64,000 nucleotides of DNA from Saccharum officinarum (lineage: Eukaryota; Streptophyta; Magnoliopsida; Poales; Poaceae). The stretch spans positions 13,806,214 to 13,870,213 of the forward strand of contig CM036188.1 of NCBI GenBank assembly GCA_020631735.1, read 5' to 3'. Positions 33,166-45,100 of this stretch are shown piece by piece. A program made the translations under genes and the position numbers. Position 1 is the stretch's first letter; the number at the start of each line of letters is the position of its first letter. The notes below the pieces were generated by a model, which had not been told where the DNA came from, did not search any database, and saw nothing but the letters and a program-made list of their open reading frames with translations.

Positions 33166-33672
33166 CTCTACTGGGGGACTCAGTTGCTTGCCAATATCTT
33201 CATTCTGTACCTTAGGACACCAAGATGTGGTGACCTCCACTTCAAACTCGTCGCTTCTGGCATCAATGCACTCTTCCATTTTGCCGAAGTCAAGAATAGT
33301 GTTCAGATTGTTGACCTCGCTCTTGTTTCCAGTTTTAATATACAGGTCCACCTCTATGCGAAGTACCCAACCAGAGGGCACCGCAACAACAGACCTCGCC
33401 AGATCAAGCCTCGTCTCCGAGCTGCCAACACTCTGCCACGTCCTCTCTGTACGTCTGAAGAGCATGCTCCCAACTTGGAGAGAGACGCTGTGCTTGTGCT
33501 CATCTCTAATGAACGCAGCGATTTTCCCATAGACACTCTCCATGGGCTCCTTATTGACCCGCCGCAGGTTGACCTGCACAGTGGCCATGGACATCTCCAT
33601 GAACATCTCCGGAAAAATCGCCTTGAGCATCTCCGGGTAAGCGAATGGCAATAAATCTCCCATGGTGTGTAC
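33166..33672 (-). CDS. Gene B DUF6598-like exon (a), short
   Basis: A 507-bp exon (169 codons) in phase 0 with acceptor GTGCATAG|GTACACACC and donor GTAGAG|GTAAAC. It holds only the second part of the domain: SMATVQVNLRRV, VYGKIAAFIRDE, MLFRRTERTW, LDLARSVVAVPSGWVLRIEV and VEVTTSWCPKV. An ATG in good context (ACACCATGGGA, 33661-33663) lies 9 bases into the exon and may be a start; otherwise further exons lie upstream. N-terminal to the domain is a Met-rich stretch (EMFMEMSMATV). The LTGP region and opening strands are missing. Confidence 0.65.
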
Positions 33673-33891
33673 CTATGCACGACAGGAATATACTTAGTTC
33701 CAAAATTTCTTCACAGAGGCATGGGTCTAATATATAATTTAGATCATATTACTCGATCTTTACCACAAATAAAAAATTCATGCCAAAATACCTTATCTTA
33801 CTATTACCACCTTAATTCTACAAGACACACGCAAAAAAAAGATAAATTCTAAAAATTCTCATAATAATCATAAGCATCATACCGACTATAA

Positions 33892-34097
33892 GGCTAGCCT
33901 TAGCGGTGAGTTTCATGGTACTAAGAGTGTCATGGGCAGCTTTTGTGTTGTAACTGTGACAACGAGTTTCATCCATATGAAACTCTATAAAACTCTCTAT
34001 CTCTTTTCATAATTAACATGCCAAGTCATCAAATCTACTAAAGTGTCACAATATTAAATCCAAATAAAACCTAGATGAAACCCCACTAAGACTAGTC
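33892..34097. mobile_element. Tourist-type MITE
   Basis: The left end GGCTAGCCTTAGCGGTGAG pairs with the right end CCACTAAGACTAGTC. TAA is duplicated at 33889-33891 and 34098-34100. 206 bp, no coding capacity. It lies in the gene B 5' flank. Confidence 0.8.
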
Positions 34098-34100
34098 TAA

Positions 34101-35691
34101 TCATTGTCGCTAGTAATAGCATTGAATATATTTTGTTTTATAAAAAATAATTACAAACTTCTGCCATTACAAAAAAACATAAAGCAACCCCTAATTTTTC
34201 ATCTAAGTTATCCACTAACTGAAAATAACCCCCACTAAATTTGTATATAAACTATCAATCTATGTCATTATCAAAGCTAACTTAAAATAACCCCTTAAAT
34301 TTGCAACTAAACTAACCACCCATATCATTATGAAAAATAATTTAGATAAACCCTAATCTTGTATCTAAACTAAATACCGCTAACGCTAAAAAAAATACAA
34401 TTCTAAATAACCCAATAATATTTTTATAAATTATCAACCTCTAGAGATAATACAAAGTAATGCCTAAGTTTGCATTCAAAATTACCCATATGTGCCATTA
34501 TGAAAAATGATATAAAGTAACAGCTTTTGGTTGGAATCTAAAACATCCACCTCAGTCATTACAACAAATAAATAAATAATGTTTCAAATCTACCTATAAA
34601 AAATAATATAAGCTATTACAAAAACTAATTTAATATCAATAAATTACGCTATATATAATTTTAGATTACACAAAAATATGCATAATGCTAGTATGGATCA
34701 TGTAAACATATATCCATTTGGATAACTATTTATTTTAATAGCTTATTAAATGTGGAGAAGTGTCGTCTTAACAGACATCATAACAATGACATTAACGATT
34801 GACTTAAGTATTTAATAGTAGTCCATGATAATAAATTGCATAATTTGTTATTTTAAATAATTTTACACATTTGGAGCGAAACATTGTGTCATATAAATAT
34901 TGGTAATTTAATTTTACACACTCTATGCTTTATAAAACTACACTACTACATATCTACAGATACAATTATGTAATATAGCAAGTTTAACATGTTGAGTGTC
35001 AATGTGCAAGATCAAGCAACTATCTATGCCATTGTACGAATTAAGAGGGTAACCCAAGTTTAACTATATATGCCCAAGTTTGAACCTAAAACACAATTGG
35101 TAGATAGAGAAACAAAAGAAAACTTTAAGGTGTAATTGAATCAGCTGAAGTAATTGGGTGGAGTAAATTGAACCAAACGTTTGCTTAGAGTGTTATATGG
35201 ATGGGCCAAACTTGGGGTGAGTAATTTGAACTTTTCATTATTATTAGTACTACGAACCTCAAAGCTTCTATGAGATTCTTGCACATGAGAAGGAAAACTA
35301 ATTTTTTTCTCAAATTTCTGGTTGAATATTCTAACATAAGATTAGAAGGTGATGTTCATATGAGCACACAACGTTTACATTATTACATAGTTCCGGCTTC
35401 TGCATCTCCGCACACAGTTTAGTGAGGGGGGGGGGGTGGGGTCGTGGATCATTTGATCCTAACTCCAAACCTAGCTAGCTTATTTTGTTTGTGGATTGAC
35501 ATGACACAACTTCTCATTAATTATCCAGTTATAATGGTATGGTGCCACCAAATTATTACTGTTTGGTACTCTAGTGCTGAGTAATCGTGAAAGAAAACAA
35601 ATCACATAACTACTATGCAAGCATGGTGTCGGTTTAGTGAGGGGGTTGGTCATGGATCATTAGATTCTAACTCCAAACCTAGGAAGCTTAT
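34101..35691. other. AT-rich 5' flank of gene B
   Basis: Non-coding. 34150-34650 is a worn array of units of the type CATTATGAAAAATAATTTA followed by ACCCTAA..TTGTATCTAAACTA. 34700-35000 matches 4840-5110 (flank of gene A), and 35240-35340 matches 55160-55250 (TACTAxGAACCTCAAA; GCACATGAGAA; GGTTGAAT). 35415-35480 (GTTTAGTGAGGGGG..AACTCCAAACCTAG) is repeated at 35632-35690. A run of about 12 G lies at 35427-35438. Confidence 0.5.
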
Positions 35692-36790
35692 TGTCATGGG
35701 GTCAAAACCACGGCAAGTATTGTTGTTCGTTGGGTGTCACTGATTGTGTGTCTCCAGTCGCACGTGTGGACTCAAGAACACAAAGATCATAGAGGGGACA
35801 CAACGGTTTATCCTGGTTCAGGCTATCGGGGCCCAACGTCCAACAGTTGATAATCCTTATACTCAAGAGCACCCAGAATCAGGGGGTTAAAACAAAGTGT
35901 AAGAGAGAGATTTGGTAGGGGATCGCTCGGTGATGATCCTAGAGACCTCACCATCGTTGAGGCCTTCCCCATTGTCGAAGAGGAGAAAGACGATGGAAGC
36001 GGGAGGAGGGGAGCTCTTGGTACTCCTCTCGGGATAGCTATGCTCTCGGTGCATAGCTCAAGCAGTTCGTTGAGGACATGAATGATGTATTCGGAATCAT
36101 CCTCTCCCTTCTAGGATCTGACCTCCCTTTATATATCGAGGTAGGTCAGGTACATGGCGGTTTAGGGAGTTTAGCCTATGGTTTATATGCGTCAGAGTCT
36201 AGGAGGGTCTTGCAATGGCATCGTGTGGACCTTGGCATTGTCATGGAGCCGAAGAAACCCTCGGTGTCGTCCGACTACTCCTTTCTAACACCATGAGTGT
36301 CAGGCTGTGTCGACTTGGACCGGCCACCACCAGGTGCACTTTCTGGAGGCTTCTTGGTGGTGAAGGCAGCTGGCTTGAGGAGCTATGGGCCCAAAAGCTC
36401 CCGAGCCCCTGAAGCCAGTGGAGGAGTTTGTCTTCTTGCGTCACGTCCCGTGCGTAACCCTATTGTAGGGGTGGTCGATAGTGTCGCGCCTGCTGGGCCG
36501 TGTTGGGGAACCCCCGAGCCTTGGAGGCTCGGGGCGCCCGTTTTCGGCCTAGGCCTCTGCTAGCGCCGAAGGCCGGGATGGGGCATAGGATCGGGTCTAG
36601 ACTTCCATCGACCGGGAGCCTAAGGCTCGGGTGAGCCCCCGAGTCCCGAGCAGAGGTGGAGGGGTGCTCGGGTTCGGCCCAATTCCTTAGCCAGAGGGTG
36701 CGCGCGAGCGCACCTGAGGGCTGTAGCCCCCGAGCCTCCGAGCGATCCTAGAAGAGTCAGTCGGAAACCTTTAATTTCGAGGCTTAACAT
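35692..36790 (-). mobile_element. Solo-LTR-like insertion (tentative limits)
   Basis: It interrupts a tandemly duplicated flank. Before it the sequence runs ..CCTAGGAAGCTTAT, and after it resumes at ..CACTTTGTTTGAGCATTG, as in the uninterrupted first copy (35455-35600). Ends are TGTCATGGGG at the left and GGCTTAACA at the right. On the minus strand a TATA-like CGATATATAAAGGGAG lies near 36128-36141, fitting an LTR promoter. The right part (36480-36780) is GC-rich with many CCCGAGCC units. A few extra bases lie between the right end and the resumed flank, so the exact edge and target duplication (CTTAT/CTTAG) are uncertain. Confidence 0.5.
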
Positions 36791-37527
36791 ACCCCTATGG
36801 TAGGATCTTAGTCACTTTGTTTGAGCATTGATTGACGTGATATGTATTCTCATTAATTCTCAAGTTCTAATGGTTTGGTCCTACCAAATTAATGGAATCG
36901 TTTTATAACACTCAGGACTGTACTTCTGCAAATTCTTCCATGGGTCCCAAAATTAGTATCACTAGGAACATCATGAAATATTTTTTGTTTGATGAAGCAA
37001 TATTTATGACACACAAAATTAGTCTCACTAGGAACATCATGGAATATATTTTTTATGGAGTAATATAATTTTTTGGTACTATAGATATTATTATCCTTTC
37101 TTATAAATCTGGTCAAACCTTACGTAGTTTCACTTAGGAAGATTTTTTTATTGATTTATTTTGAGATGGAAGGAGTATAAATTGTGCTTTTACTGGTTAG
37201 TGCTCAAAAAGGGCATTTGAAGCATGAGTTATATGCTACTTCCGAAACCACAAGGCATATGGATATGGATGAATTGACGTGCTAATTGGAACCGCGTAAC
37301 TGTGAGAGTGTTTGAAGAACCTTAATTGTTTGTTGATATCATCCTAATTAATTATCAAGGACAATTCTATATTACAAACCATATCCGATATCATGTAATT
37401 AATAGACTATATAACTAACTTTTTGTATTCTCCATTGGCACTATCATCATCTGAGTTTGAACTTAAATTTAGACAATGAACTCCAGTTTACTCCAGAAGG
37501 ATAACTATGCCGCACTTGCTGTTCAAA
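36791..37527. other. No gene recognised; short direct repeat
   Basis: Continuation of the duplicated flank. At 36935-36990 and 37010-37050 the phrase AAAATTAGTxTCACTAGGAACA followed by ATCATG(A/G)AATAT is tandemly repeated. A Stowaway-like right end (GAGATGGAAGGAGTA) lies at 37163-37177. No coding pattern. Confidence 0.45.
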
Positions 37528-37860
37528 CACTACAAAAAACTGGAATTGCCTTGGCGGCCCAGAATTTCCTTGAAGGCCAAAACCAAACCGCAAGGAAATG
37601 TTAGTTTCCTTGGCGGTGTTACTCTACACTCAAGGAAATAAATATTCCTTGGAGGTTTAAGTAAACCACCAAGGAATATAGGGGGTTTCCTTGGTGGTTT
37701 CTAGTCACCTCAAGGAAATGGCTCATTTCCTTGAGTGTTATTTTCAACCGCCAGGGAAATACCCATTTTCTTGGGTGTTATTCGAAACCGTCAAGTAAAT
37801 TATCATTTCCTTGGGGGTTATTTAATTTCCTTGGAGGTCGGCACCCAAGGAAATGCTTAT
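37528..37860 (+). mobile_element. CACTA transposon terminus with subterminal repeats
   Basis: Begins CACTACAAAAAACTGG, a canonical CACTA terminus, followed by at least ten copies in both orientations of a unit like TTTCCTTGGCGGTT / AACCGCCAAGGAAA through 37860. Subterminal arrays of this type bind the CACTA transposase. The opposite terminus (TTTTTTGTAGTG) was not found in the window, so the element is truncated or its far end was lost. Confidence 0.8.
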
Positions 37861-38430
37861 AAGTATTTTGGTGTCACCAACCGAAAAAAACAATAATACC
37901 TTAACGGTGTCTAAAAATCCTAAAATTTGGCATGAGATCATAACATGGTTGTGTTATCTTGCCATAAAATTTTCAAATCATATTAACAAAGTTGGACTAC
38001 ACATTATTCACAAATGGATAGATCTCTCACGTAGTTACATAACAATGTTAGAGATGCATGCATTTGCGAACAATATATAATACCACTTTGTTTAAATCAC
38101 TTGATTTTTTTCATGCAGAGATTATACACCAAAAACCATGTCATCATGCAAGTTTGGAGATTTTTCTAACAAATTTTAAATATTCTTACAATTATTTACT
38201 GGTAATTTGGGGAAATAGCCATGAATTATTCCTAGTAGACAAATGATTTTTTTTCTAACACTTAGATATGGGCTAGAGTAAAATTAAGAGCCAAAATATA
38301 ATCGATAAGATGTTTTCGAATCTTATTGGATTACTGGATGTACAAACAATTCAATTTGAAATTAGTTTTGATTAGTATGCATCTAAAATTAAAAAAGAAA
38401 ATATTATTAAATAGTAAAAAGTCAAAGCAA
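37861..38430. other. No gene recognised
   Basis: AT-rich DNA between the CACTA subterminal array and the promoter-like region. It could be internal CACTA sequence or host DNA; there is no transposase reading. Confidence 0.4.
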
Positions 38431-38440
38431 TTCTGGATTT

Positions 38441-38550
38441 GGCCCATCACTCATTCGGCCCATCACAACCCTAGCCAGAGCATATCTCTCTAAACCGTTG
38501 GATCTACCTTGGACGACTAAGATACGTGAAGCACCAGATAAAACCCTAGC
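38441..38550 (+). promoter_or_regulatory. Site II plus telo-box promoter block
   Basis: Two GGCCCAT motifs (38441-38447 and 38458-38464; site II elements) are followed by two telo-box-like motifs (AACCCTAG at 38467 and AAACCCTAG at 38541). That pairing is well known in plant promoters of ribosomal-protein and other translation-related genes. A CT-rich leader follows to 38628, where the gypsy element begins. The downstream gene is not identified; the sequence resumes at 52791. Confidence 0.5.
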
Positions 38551-38628
38551 TGCTCTCGTCGCGCTCCCAAGTTCCAATCCCTTCCTAGTCCCAACTCTCT
38601 CTGCTGGATCTGTGAGGACGACCAGTAG

Positions 38629-39674
38629 TGTCGGGTACCTACGACAAGGGGTACCCACAATCAACGATTTAGAAAAACAAAACTGCTACCCACAAGAAAC
38701 GGGACGAGCCGAAATAACGAACGAAACACCTCCACTACATTCCGACTCGTACGAGGCACGCTCGACAAGACGCCTCGACTATCGAGAAATCTCCGACTCA
38801 CACGACCCGGGGTCGGGCCACTCGACCCCACCTTATTTACCAACTCTGAGACAAAAGTCAGAGCATTTAATGCGACTACCAACAACTTCCTACCCTTATG
38901 GCTACAACAACAACCGGCATGGGGGCAGTACCGGTGTCAAATCCTACTTTTTACTGCCCATCCCGGGATGGGAGGTGAAAACTTATCACTGTACGTGCCA
39001 TACCATGCGCTATTTCGCCACTGATCACCCTCGAGGGAGAATACGACAAGGACCGTACCCCGCGATCCTGGGGACTCGGCCTTATCCGCTCACTGTCGAT
39101 CCACCTCGACCCGACCTCGACCCAGCCTTGACCCACTGCCGGTCAACAAGGAAGAAAGACCGACGTGACATAGGATCTGGAGTCTTTTCATCGTCTCATC
39201 CTCTACGTCACCATGGTGTCCAGAGATGGCCGGCCATTCTTGGGGCACGTCGCTACAGCAACCTCCACAGCGATCGACAAAACTTCACCTCAAAGACACC
39301 CCCGGTGTCCCTGCCTCCTCTTACCCTATAAAAGGGCAGGCAGGGGCTCTACAAGGGGACGGAGAACAACAGACGACGAAAAACCAGTCTCCATCCCACC
39401 AAAGAAGATCAACATCTCAAGCAATCACCTCTGTACTCTCACTTTTTCTCTGAGACCTGGGCTCGGTTCCCTCTCTCACAGCTTGTAACCCCTACGCAAG
39501 CACTTAGGTGCAAGGAAATACAATACTCCCCCCTCCCCGCTGGACGTAGGGCTTTCTTTTGCCTGAACCAGGACAAACCTCCGTGTATTCTCCTTGCATC
39601 ACCATCCAGATTAGGGACACACTGCATTTGACTCACTCGTTGGCTTAAGACCCCCGCAGGACCGAACGCCGACA
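38629..39674 (+). repeat. Gypsy 5' LTR
   Basis: 1046 bp, TGTCGGGTACC..GCCGACA. A TATA box (CTATAAAAGGG) lies at 39327-39334, about 350 bp before the LTR end. Confidence 0.95.
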
Positions 39675-39676
39675 GT

Positions 39677-39694
39677 TGGCGCGCCAGGTAGGGG
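39677..39694 (+). other. Gypsy primer-binding site
   Basis: TGGCGCGCCAGGTAGGGG begins three bases after the 5' LTR. This is the usual wording in many grass Ty3 elements; the primer tRNA was not assigned. Confidence 0.7.
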
Positions 39695-40382
39695 ACGCTG
39701 CGTGCCAACATCGTTTTCCCGCCTTTTTTCTGGATGGCTGACCCCGAACGTCCACTCTCGTTGGCCACGGTGATCTAGTTTGGGAGCTTGGAGTTCATGT
39801 CCCTTGGCCACGACTACGACATGGTCCCTCCTCCCGCCCAGGCACCCGACTGACAGTGACCACGAGCTCTCCCAACCTGGGGGAGCCCTGCGCCGGTATC
39901 GTCACTCTCGTCAGGCACGCGCCGCCAGGCGACGGTGAGCCCAGCGCAACCGCCGTCATCGCCTTGCGGAGGGTGATGGTTTTCCCCGATCCAGCGCCTC
40001 TCAGCCAGACACCGACACAGATTTCCTCACTGAGGATCTATGTAGGATGAGCTTGGCTGAGGGTAAGATGCCGACAGGGAGTCCCATCGCTCTACCGCCC
40101 GGTGCGGCGCCACCACCACCCAGTTCGACTACATCGACACCAGAAACGATGTCTTCATCGGCATTCCCGTTTGGACTAGACTCGGTTGCCCGGGCGTATG
40201 CTTCTTCTGTAAGCACCAGCATGAGTGCTTACAAGGAACTCCCCGGACACCATCTATGCTCCACCCTCGACCTCGTTGCATCCACACCAGCTTTTGAGTA
40301 CCTGGACTCCACGGAGACCCCAGATACGAAGGTCCGTGCAACGGCCTTTTGACATCACGACCCCAGAGACGCACGACCTCAC

Positions 40383-42011
40383 ATGCACCCATTGTACTAC
40401 TATTTCGGCGCTCTAGACTCCGACTCTGCCAATGACACCTACGATTCGACTCGCGAGTGCTTCAATATCGATGGAGCTATCACGTCGGATTCGGAGGATG
40501 AGGCAGCCGTTGGAGAAAGGAGCACGCCACCTCAGGTCGAGCTCCCTACGGAACGGGATGAGGCACAATTCCTTGCGGATCAAGGAATGCAGCTCGAGCA
40601 AATCCGTGAGTTGCAGGACAGGCTCGACGAGAAACAAGAAAATCTACGCCTACTTTAGCAAACCCTCGAGCAAGAGCGCACGGCACGCGCACACGGTGGA
40701 GGAGCTCGAGAGAGAGCTCGCGATGTCAATCATCGCATCATCGAGAATCGGGCAGTCGAGCCCCCGGTTTTTGGTCGAGCCAGCCAGAACGTGGTCGCAG
40801 CCGCCATGCTCCTTCGTAACATGCCTGAGCCATCGAACCTCGAGGCCCGTCGAGCCCATGATGAAATCCGAGGACTCCTCCAGACCGCTGCCATGTAGCA
40901 GGCCGAGAGTTCCGCCTCGAGGCAACACGGGCTTGCCTCAGAGCAGCCTGCGGAGCCCTCCCGACTGGAGAGAGAGGCCTTGGTTCATCCCAAGCACGCC
41001 CAACGGAACAAGGCGGCCTCGGTCCGTGAGCGCATCGTCGACAACCATGAACCTCAAGATGCCCGTGACAACATCATCGAGCGACGGAGGCACAAACATG
41101 GTGACGGTGCAGCTCGAGGCTACCACGAGCACAGAGGCGGGCGCTACGACAGCTCGAAGGATCGAAGCCCTTCACCGAGCCACTGGGACCTTGGGTCTTT
41201 AGCAAGGCCATTCGCGAAACGTTACTTCCGGCTCGGTTCCGCCCCCCACGACTCTTACCAAGTATAACGGCGAAACCAAACCCAAACTTTGGCTCGCTGA
41301 CTCCTCCTGTTCCTGTTGGACACCGCTCGAGCCTGGCTCGAGGACCTCCCACCTCGACAAATCCACGACTGGAACGACCTTGTAAGAGTGTTCGAGGGGA
41401 ACTTCAAAGGAACCTACATGTGCCTCGGCAACTCGTGGGATCTCCGGAGCTGCAAACAAAAGTCGGGTGAATCCCTCCGGGACTACATCCGGCGTTTCTC
41501 CAAGCAGAGCACCGAGCTCCCCAACATCATCGACTCCGACGTCATCATGGTCTTCCTCTCTGGTACCACCTACAAAGAGTTGGTCCGAGAGTTAGGCCGC
41601 ATTACTCCCATCACTGCCAACGGTTTGATGGATATTATCACCAACTTCGTCGCCGGCGAGGAGGCAGTTGGTGCCATCTTTGGTAGTGACCAGGACAAAG
41701 GGAAGCGAAAGGAAGAGGAACTCGCGGGCTCCAGCCGGAGCTCAAAGAGAAACAACAGGAAGAAGAAGAAGAACCAACAGGGCAAACAAGAGGCCCCGAC
41801 CGACGACCTTGTTGCTGCTGCTGATCGTAAGAAACCTCGAGGGCCCCCGGCGGGGGCATTTTCGACAAAATGCTCAAAGAACCATGTCCCTACCACAAAG
41901 GGCCTACGAACCACAACCTCGAGGACTGCCACATGCTCCGAAGATACTTTGAAAGCACAGGCGTCAAGAAAGATGACAAGAGGAAGATCCCAAGGGAGAC
42001 GACAAGGATGA
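40383..42011 (+). pseudogene. Gypsy gag, interrupted
   Basis: One frame reads on from 40383 with stops at 40656 and 40896 and a break before 41316. Around 41316-41690 the retrotransposon gag domain is clear: ARAWLEDLPPRQIHDWNDL, SLRDYIRRFSKQSTEL and FLSGTTYKELVRELGR. A Lys/Arg/Gln-rich tail follows. A coiled-coil-like Glu/Gln-rich stretch (40560-40650) precedes the gag domain. Gag forms the virus-like particle. Confidence 0.75.
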
Positions 42012-42107
42012 GGGGTTCCCCGAGATCCATGACTGCTTCATGATATACGAAGGACCCTCGACGCGCCTCTCAACACGATAGCCCCCCTCTTCCTTGACTG
42101 ATCCGAG

Positions 42108-45100
42108 GTGGCCATCACTTTCGACCGTGATGACCACCCAAACTACGTCCCCAATCCTGGGGTCTACCCACTTGTTGTCGATCCCATCATCGCCAACACA
42201 TGCCTCACCAAGGTGCTCATGGATGGCGGTAGCAGTCTTAACATCATCTATGCCCAGACCCTCGACCTTCTAGGGATCACGAGGACACACCTCTGACCCA
42301 GCGTCGGGGGCTTCCATGGAGTCATGCCGGGGGAAGCGAGCAGAGCCCGTCGGGCAGGTCGACTTGCCGTCTGGTTCGGCACTCCCACCAACTTCAGAAA
42401 AGAAATTCTCACTTTCGAAGTGGTCGAATTCCATGGAACATACCATGCCATCCTTGGGCGCCCCTGCTACGCCCGGTTCATGGAGGTCCCCAATTACACC
42501 TACCTCAAGCTCAAAATGCCGGGCCCCAATGGTGTCATAACTGTCGGGCCCTCCTACGAGCACACCTACGAGTGCGACGTGGAATGCGTCGAGCACGAAG
42601 AAGCCATCTTGAAGTCGGTGACCTTGGCGGCGAACCTCGACAGTTTGACCAACGAGATCCCAGACCCCAAGCGCCACGCCGGCAACTTCGAGCCCGCGGA
42701 AGACGTCAAACTCATACCCCTCGATCCCACCGACCCAAAGGGAAAGGCGTTGAGCATCAGCGCCACCCTCGATCCCAAATAGGAAGCAGTGCTCGTCGAC
42801 TTTCTCCGCGCAAACATTGACATCTTTGCGTGGAGTCCCTCGGATACACCGGGCATACCTAGGGAAGTCGCCGAGCACGCCTTGGAGATCCGAGCCGGCT
42901 CCAAACCGGTGAAGCAACGCTTGCACCGCTTCAACGAGGAAAAGCACAAGGTCATCGGCGAGGAGATCCACAAGCTATTGAAGGCCAGATTCATCAAGGA
43001 GGTTCATCATCCCGAGTGGCTAGCTAATCCTGTATTAGTTAAGAAAAAGTATGGGAAGTGGAGGATGTGTGTAGACTATACTAGTTTGAATAAAGCATGT
43101 CCAAAAGTTCCTTTTCCTTTGCCGCGCATTGATCAAATCGTTTATTCTACTATGGGATGTGAAACTCTGTCGTTCTTAGATGCGTACTTCGGCTACCACC
43201 GGATCAAAATAAAGGAGTCCGACCAGCTCGCGACTTTGTTCATCACCCCATTCGGCATGTATTGCTATGTTACTATGCCCTTTGGTCTCCGGAACGCAGG
43301 GGCTACGTACCAGCGATGCATGCAACACGTTTTTGGGGAACACATTGGACCAACCATCGAGGCTTACGTCGATGATATCGTTGTCAAAACCAAGAAGATC
43401 AGTAATTTGATAAACGACCTCGACGTTGCGTTCAAGTGCCTTAGGGAAAAGAACATTAAGCTCAATGCCGAGAAATGCGTCTTCAGCGTTCCTCGAGGCA
43501 TGCTCCTAGGGTTCATCATTTCTGAACGTGGCATCAAAGCCAACCTAGAAAAAATCGCTGCAATAACAAAAATGGGCCCTATCCGTGATCTAAAGGGCAT
43601 ATAGAGGGTCACGGGCTGCCTAGCGGCCCTCAGTCGCTTCATTTCGCGCCTCGGCGAAAAGGCGCTCCCACTGTATCGTCTCCGAAAGAAATCAGAACAC
43701 TTCTCGTGGACCCTCGAAGTCGAAGAAGCCCTTGACAAGCTCAAGGCTATGCTGTCCAACTCACCGATCCTCGTCCCTCCAACCACAGGGGAACCCCTCC
43801 TTCTTTACGTCGCCGCAACGACACAAGTAGTCAGTGCGGTCTTGGTTATCGAGAGGGCAGAGGAAGAACATGCCCTACTCATCCAGAGACCGGTCTACTT
43901 CATCCAGAGACCCGTAGATCTAGAAGCTGCTGTACGCCATCGTCTTAACGCGGCGTAAACTCCATCACTACTTTGAGGGCCACCCGGTGACTGTGGTCTC
44001 TTCTTTCCCTCTGGGAGAGATAGCCCAGAACCGGGAAGCCTCGGGTAGGATAGCCAAGTGGGTGGTCGAGCTCATGGGTGAGACCCTCTCTTATGCGCCA
44101 CGCAAAGCCATCAAATCCCAGGTACTAGCAGATTTCCTGGCAGAGTGGACCGACACTCAATTTCCTCTGGTTCAGCTCCAGGCCGAGCTTTGGACCATGT
44201 ATTTCGATGGGTCGCTGATGAAAACGGGAGCATGCGTGGGTCTGCTCTTCATCTCACCCCTCGGAGTCCACATGCGCTATATCATCCGGCTTCATTTTCC
44301 TGCCTCCAACAACGTTGTCGAATACGAGGCGCTCGTCATGGGCCTATGAATAACTGTCGAACTAGGGGTCCGACACCTCGACGTTCGAGGTGACTCTCAA
44401 CTCGTGATCGACCAGGTCATGAAGAGTTTGAGCTGCCATGATCCCAAGATGGAGGCCTACTGTGAGGAGGTACGGCGCCTTGAAGACAAGTTTCACGGCC
44501 TCGAGCTCAACCACATCGCACGTAGATATAATAAGGCCGCCGATGAACTCGCAAAAATTGCTTCTAGTCGAACTACAGTTCCACCTGACGTTTTCACGAA
44601 AGATCTCCATCAACCATCCGTCAACATCAGGGCAGACGGAGGGGTCGACGGGCCGTCACTCGATCCCCCACCTGAGGCGGAAGCCCCCTCGATCGGGGCT
44701 GAAGCCATGCAGGCGGAAGGCTCGACCCTGCCAGCCAACCCCGAGCCTGACTGGCGTATTCCGTACCTCGACCATCTCACTCGAGGGGACCTCCCCTCGG
44801 ATAAGATCGAGGCTCGACGGATCGCTCGCCGGGCCAAATCCTTTGTGATATTTGGCGACAGCAGGAAGCTGTATCGCCTCAGCCCTACTGGCATCCTCCA
44901 ACGCTGTATCACAAATGAGAAAGGCAGGAACCTGCTCAATGATCTACACTCGGGGGCTTGTGGTCATCACGCAGCGCCTCGAACCCTCATTGGAAACGCA
45001 TTTCGACAAGGTTTCTATTGGCCGACCGCAGTCTCCGACGCTGTCAAGCTAGTACGCTCCAGCAAAGGCTGCCAGTACTATGCAAGACAAACCCACCTTC

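Noticed and set aside
37528..37860. Considered a CRISPR-like or other spaced repeat array
   Set aside because: The units occur in both orientations with irregular spacing and follow a CACTA terminus; this is a transposon subterminal array in a plant.
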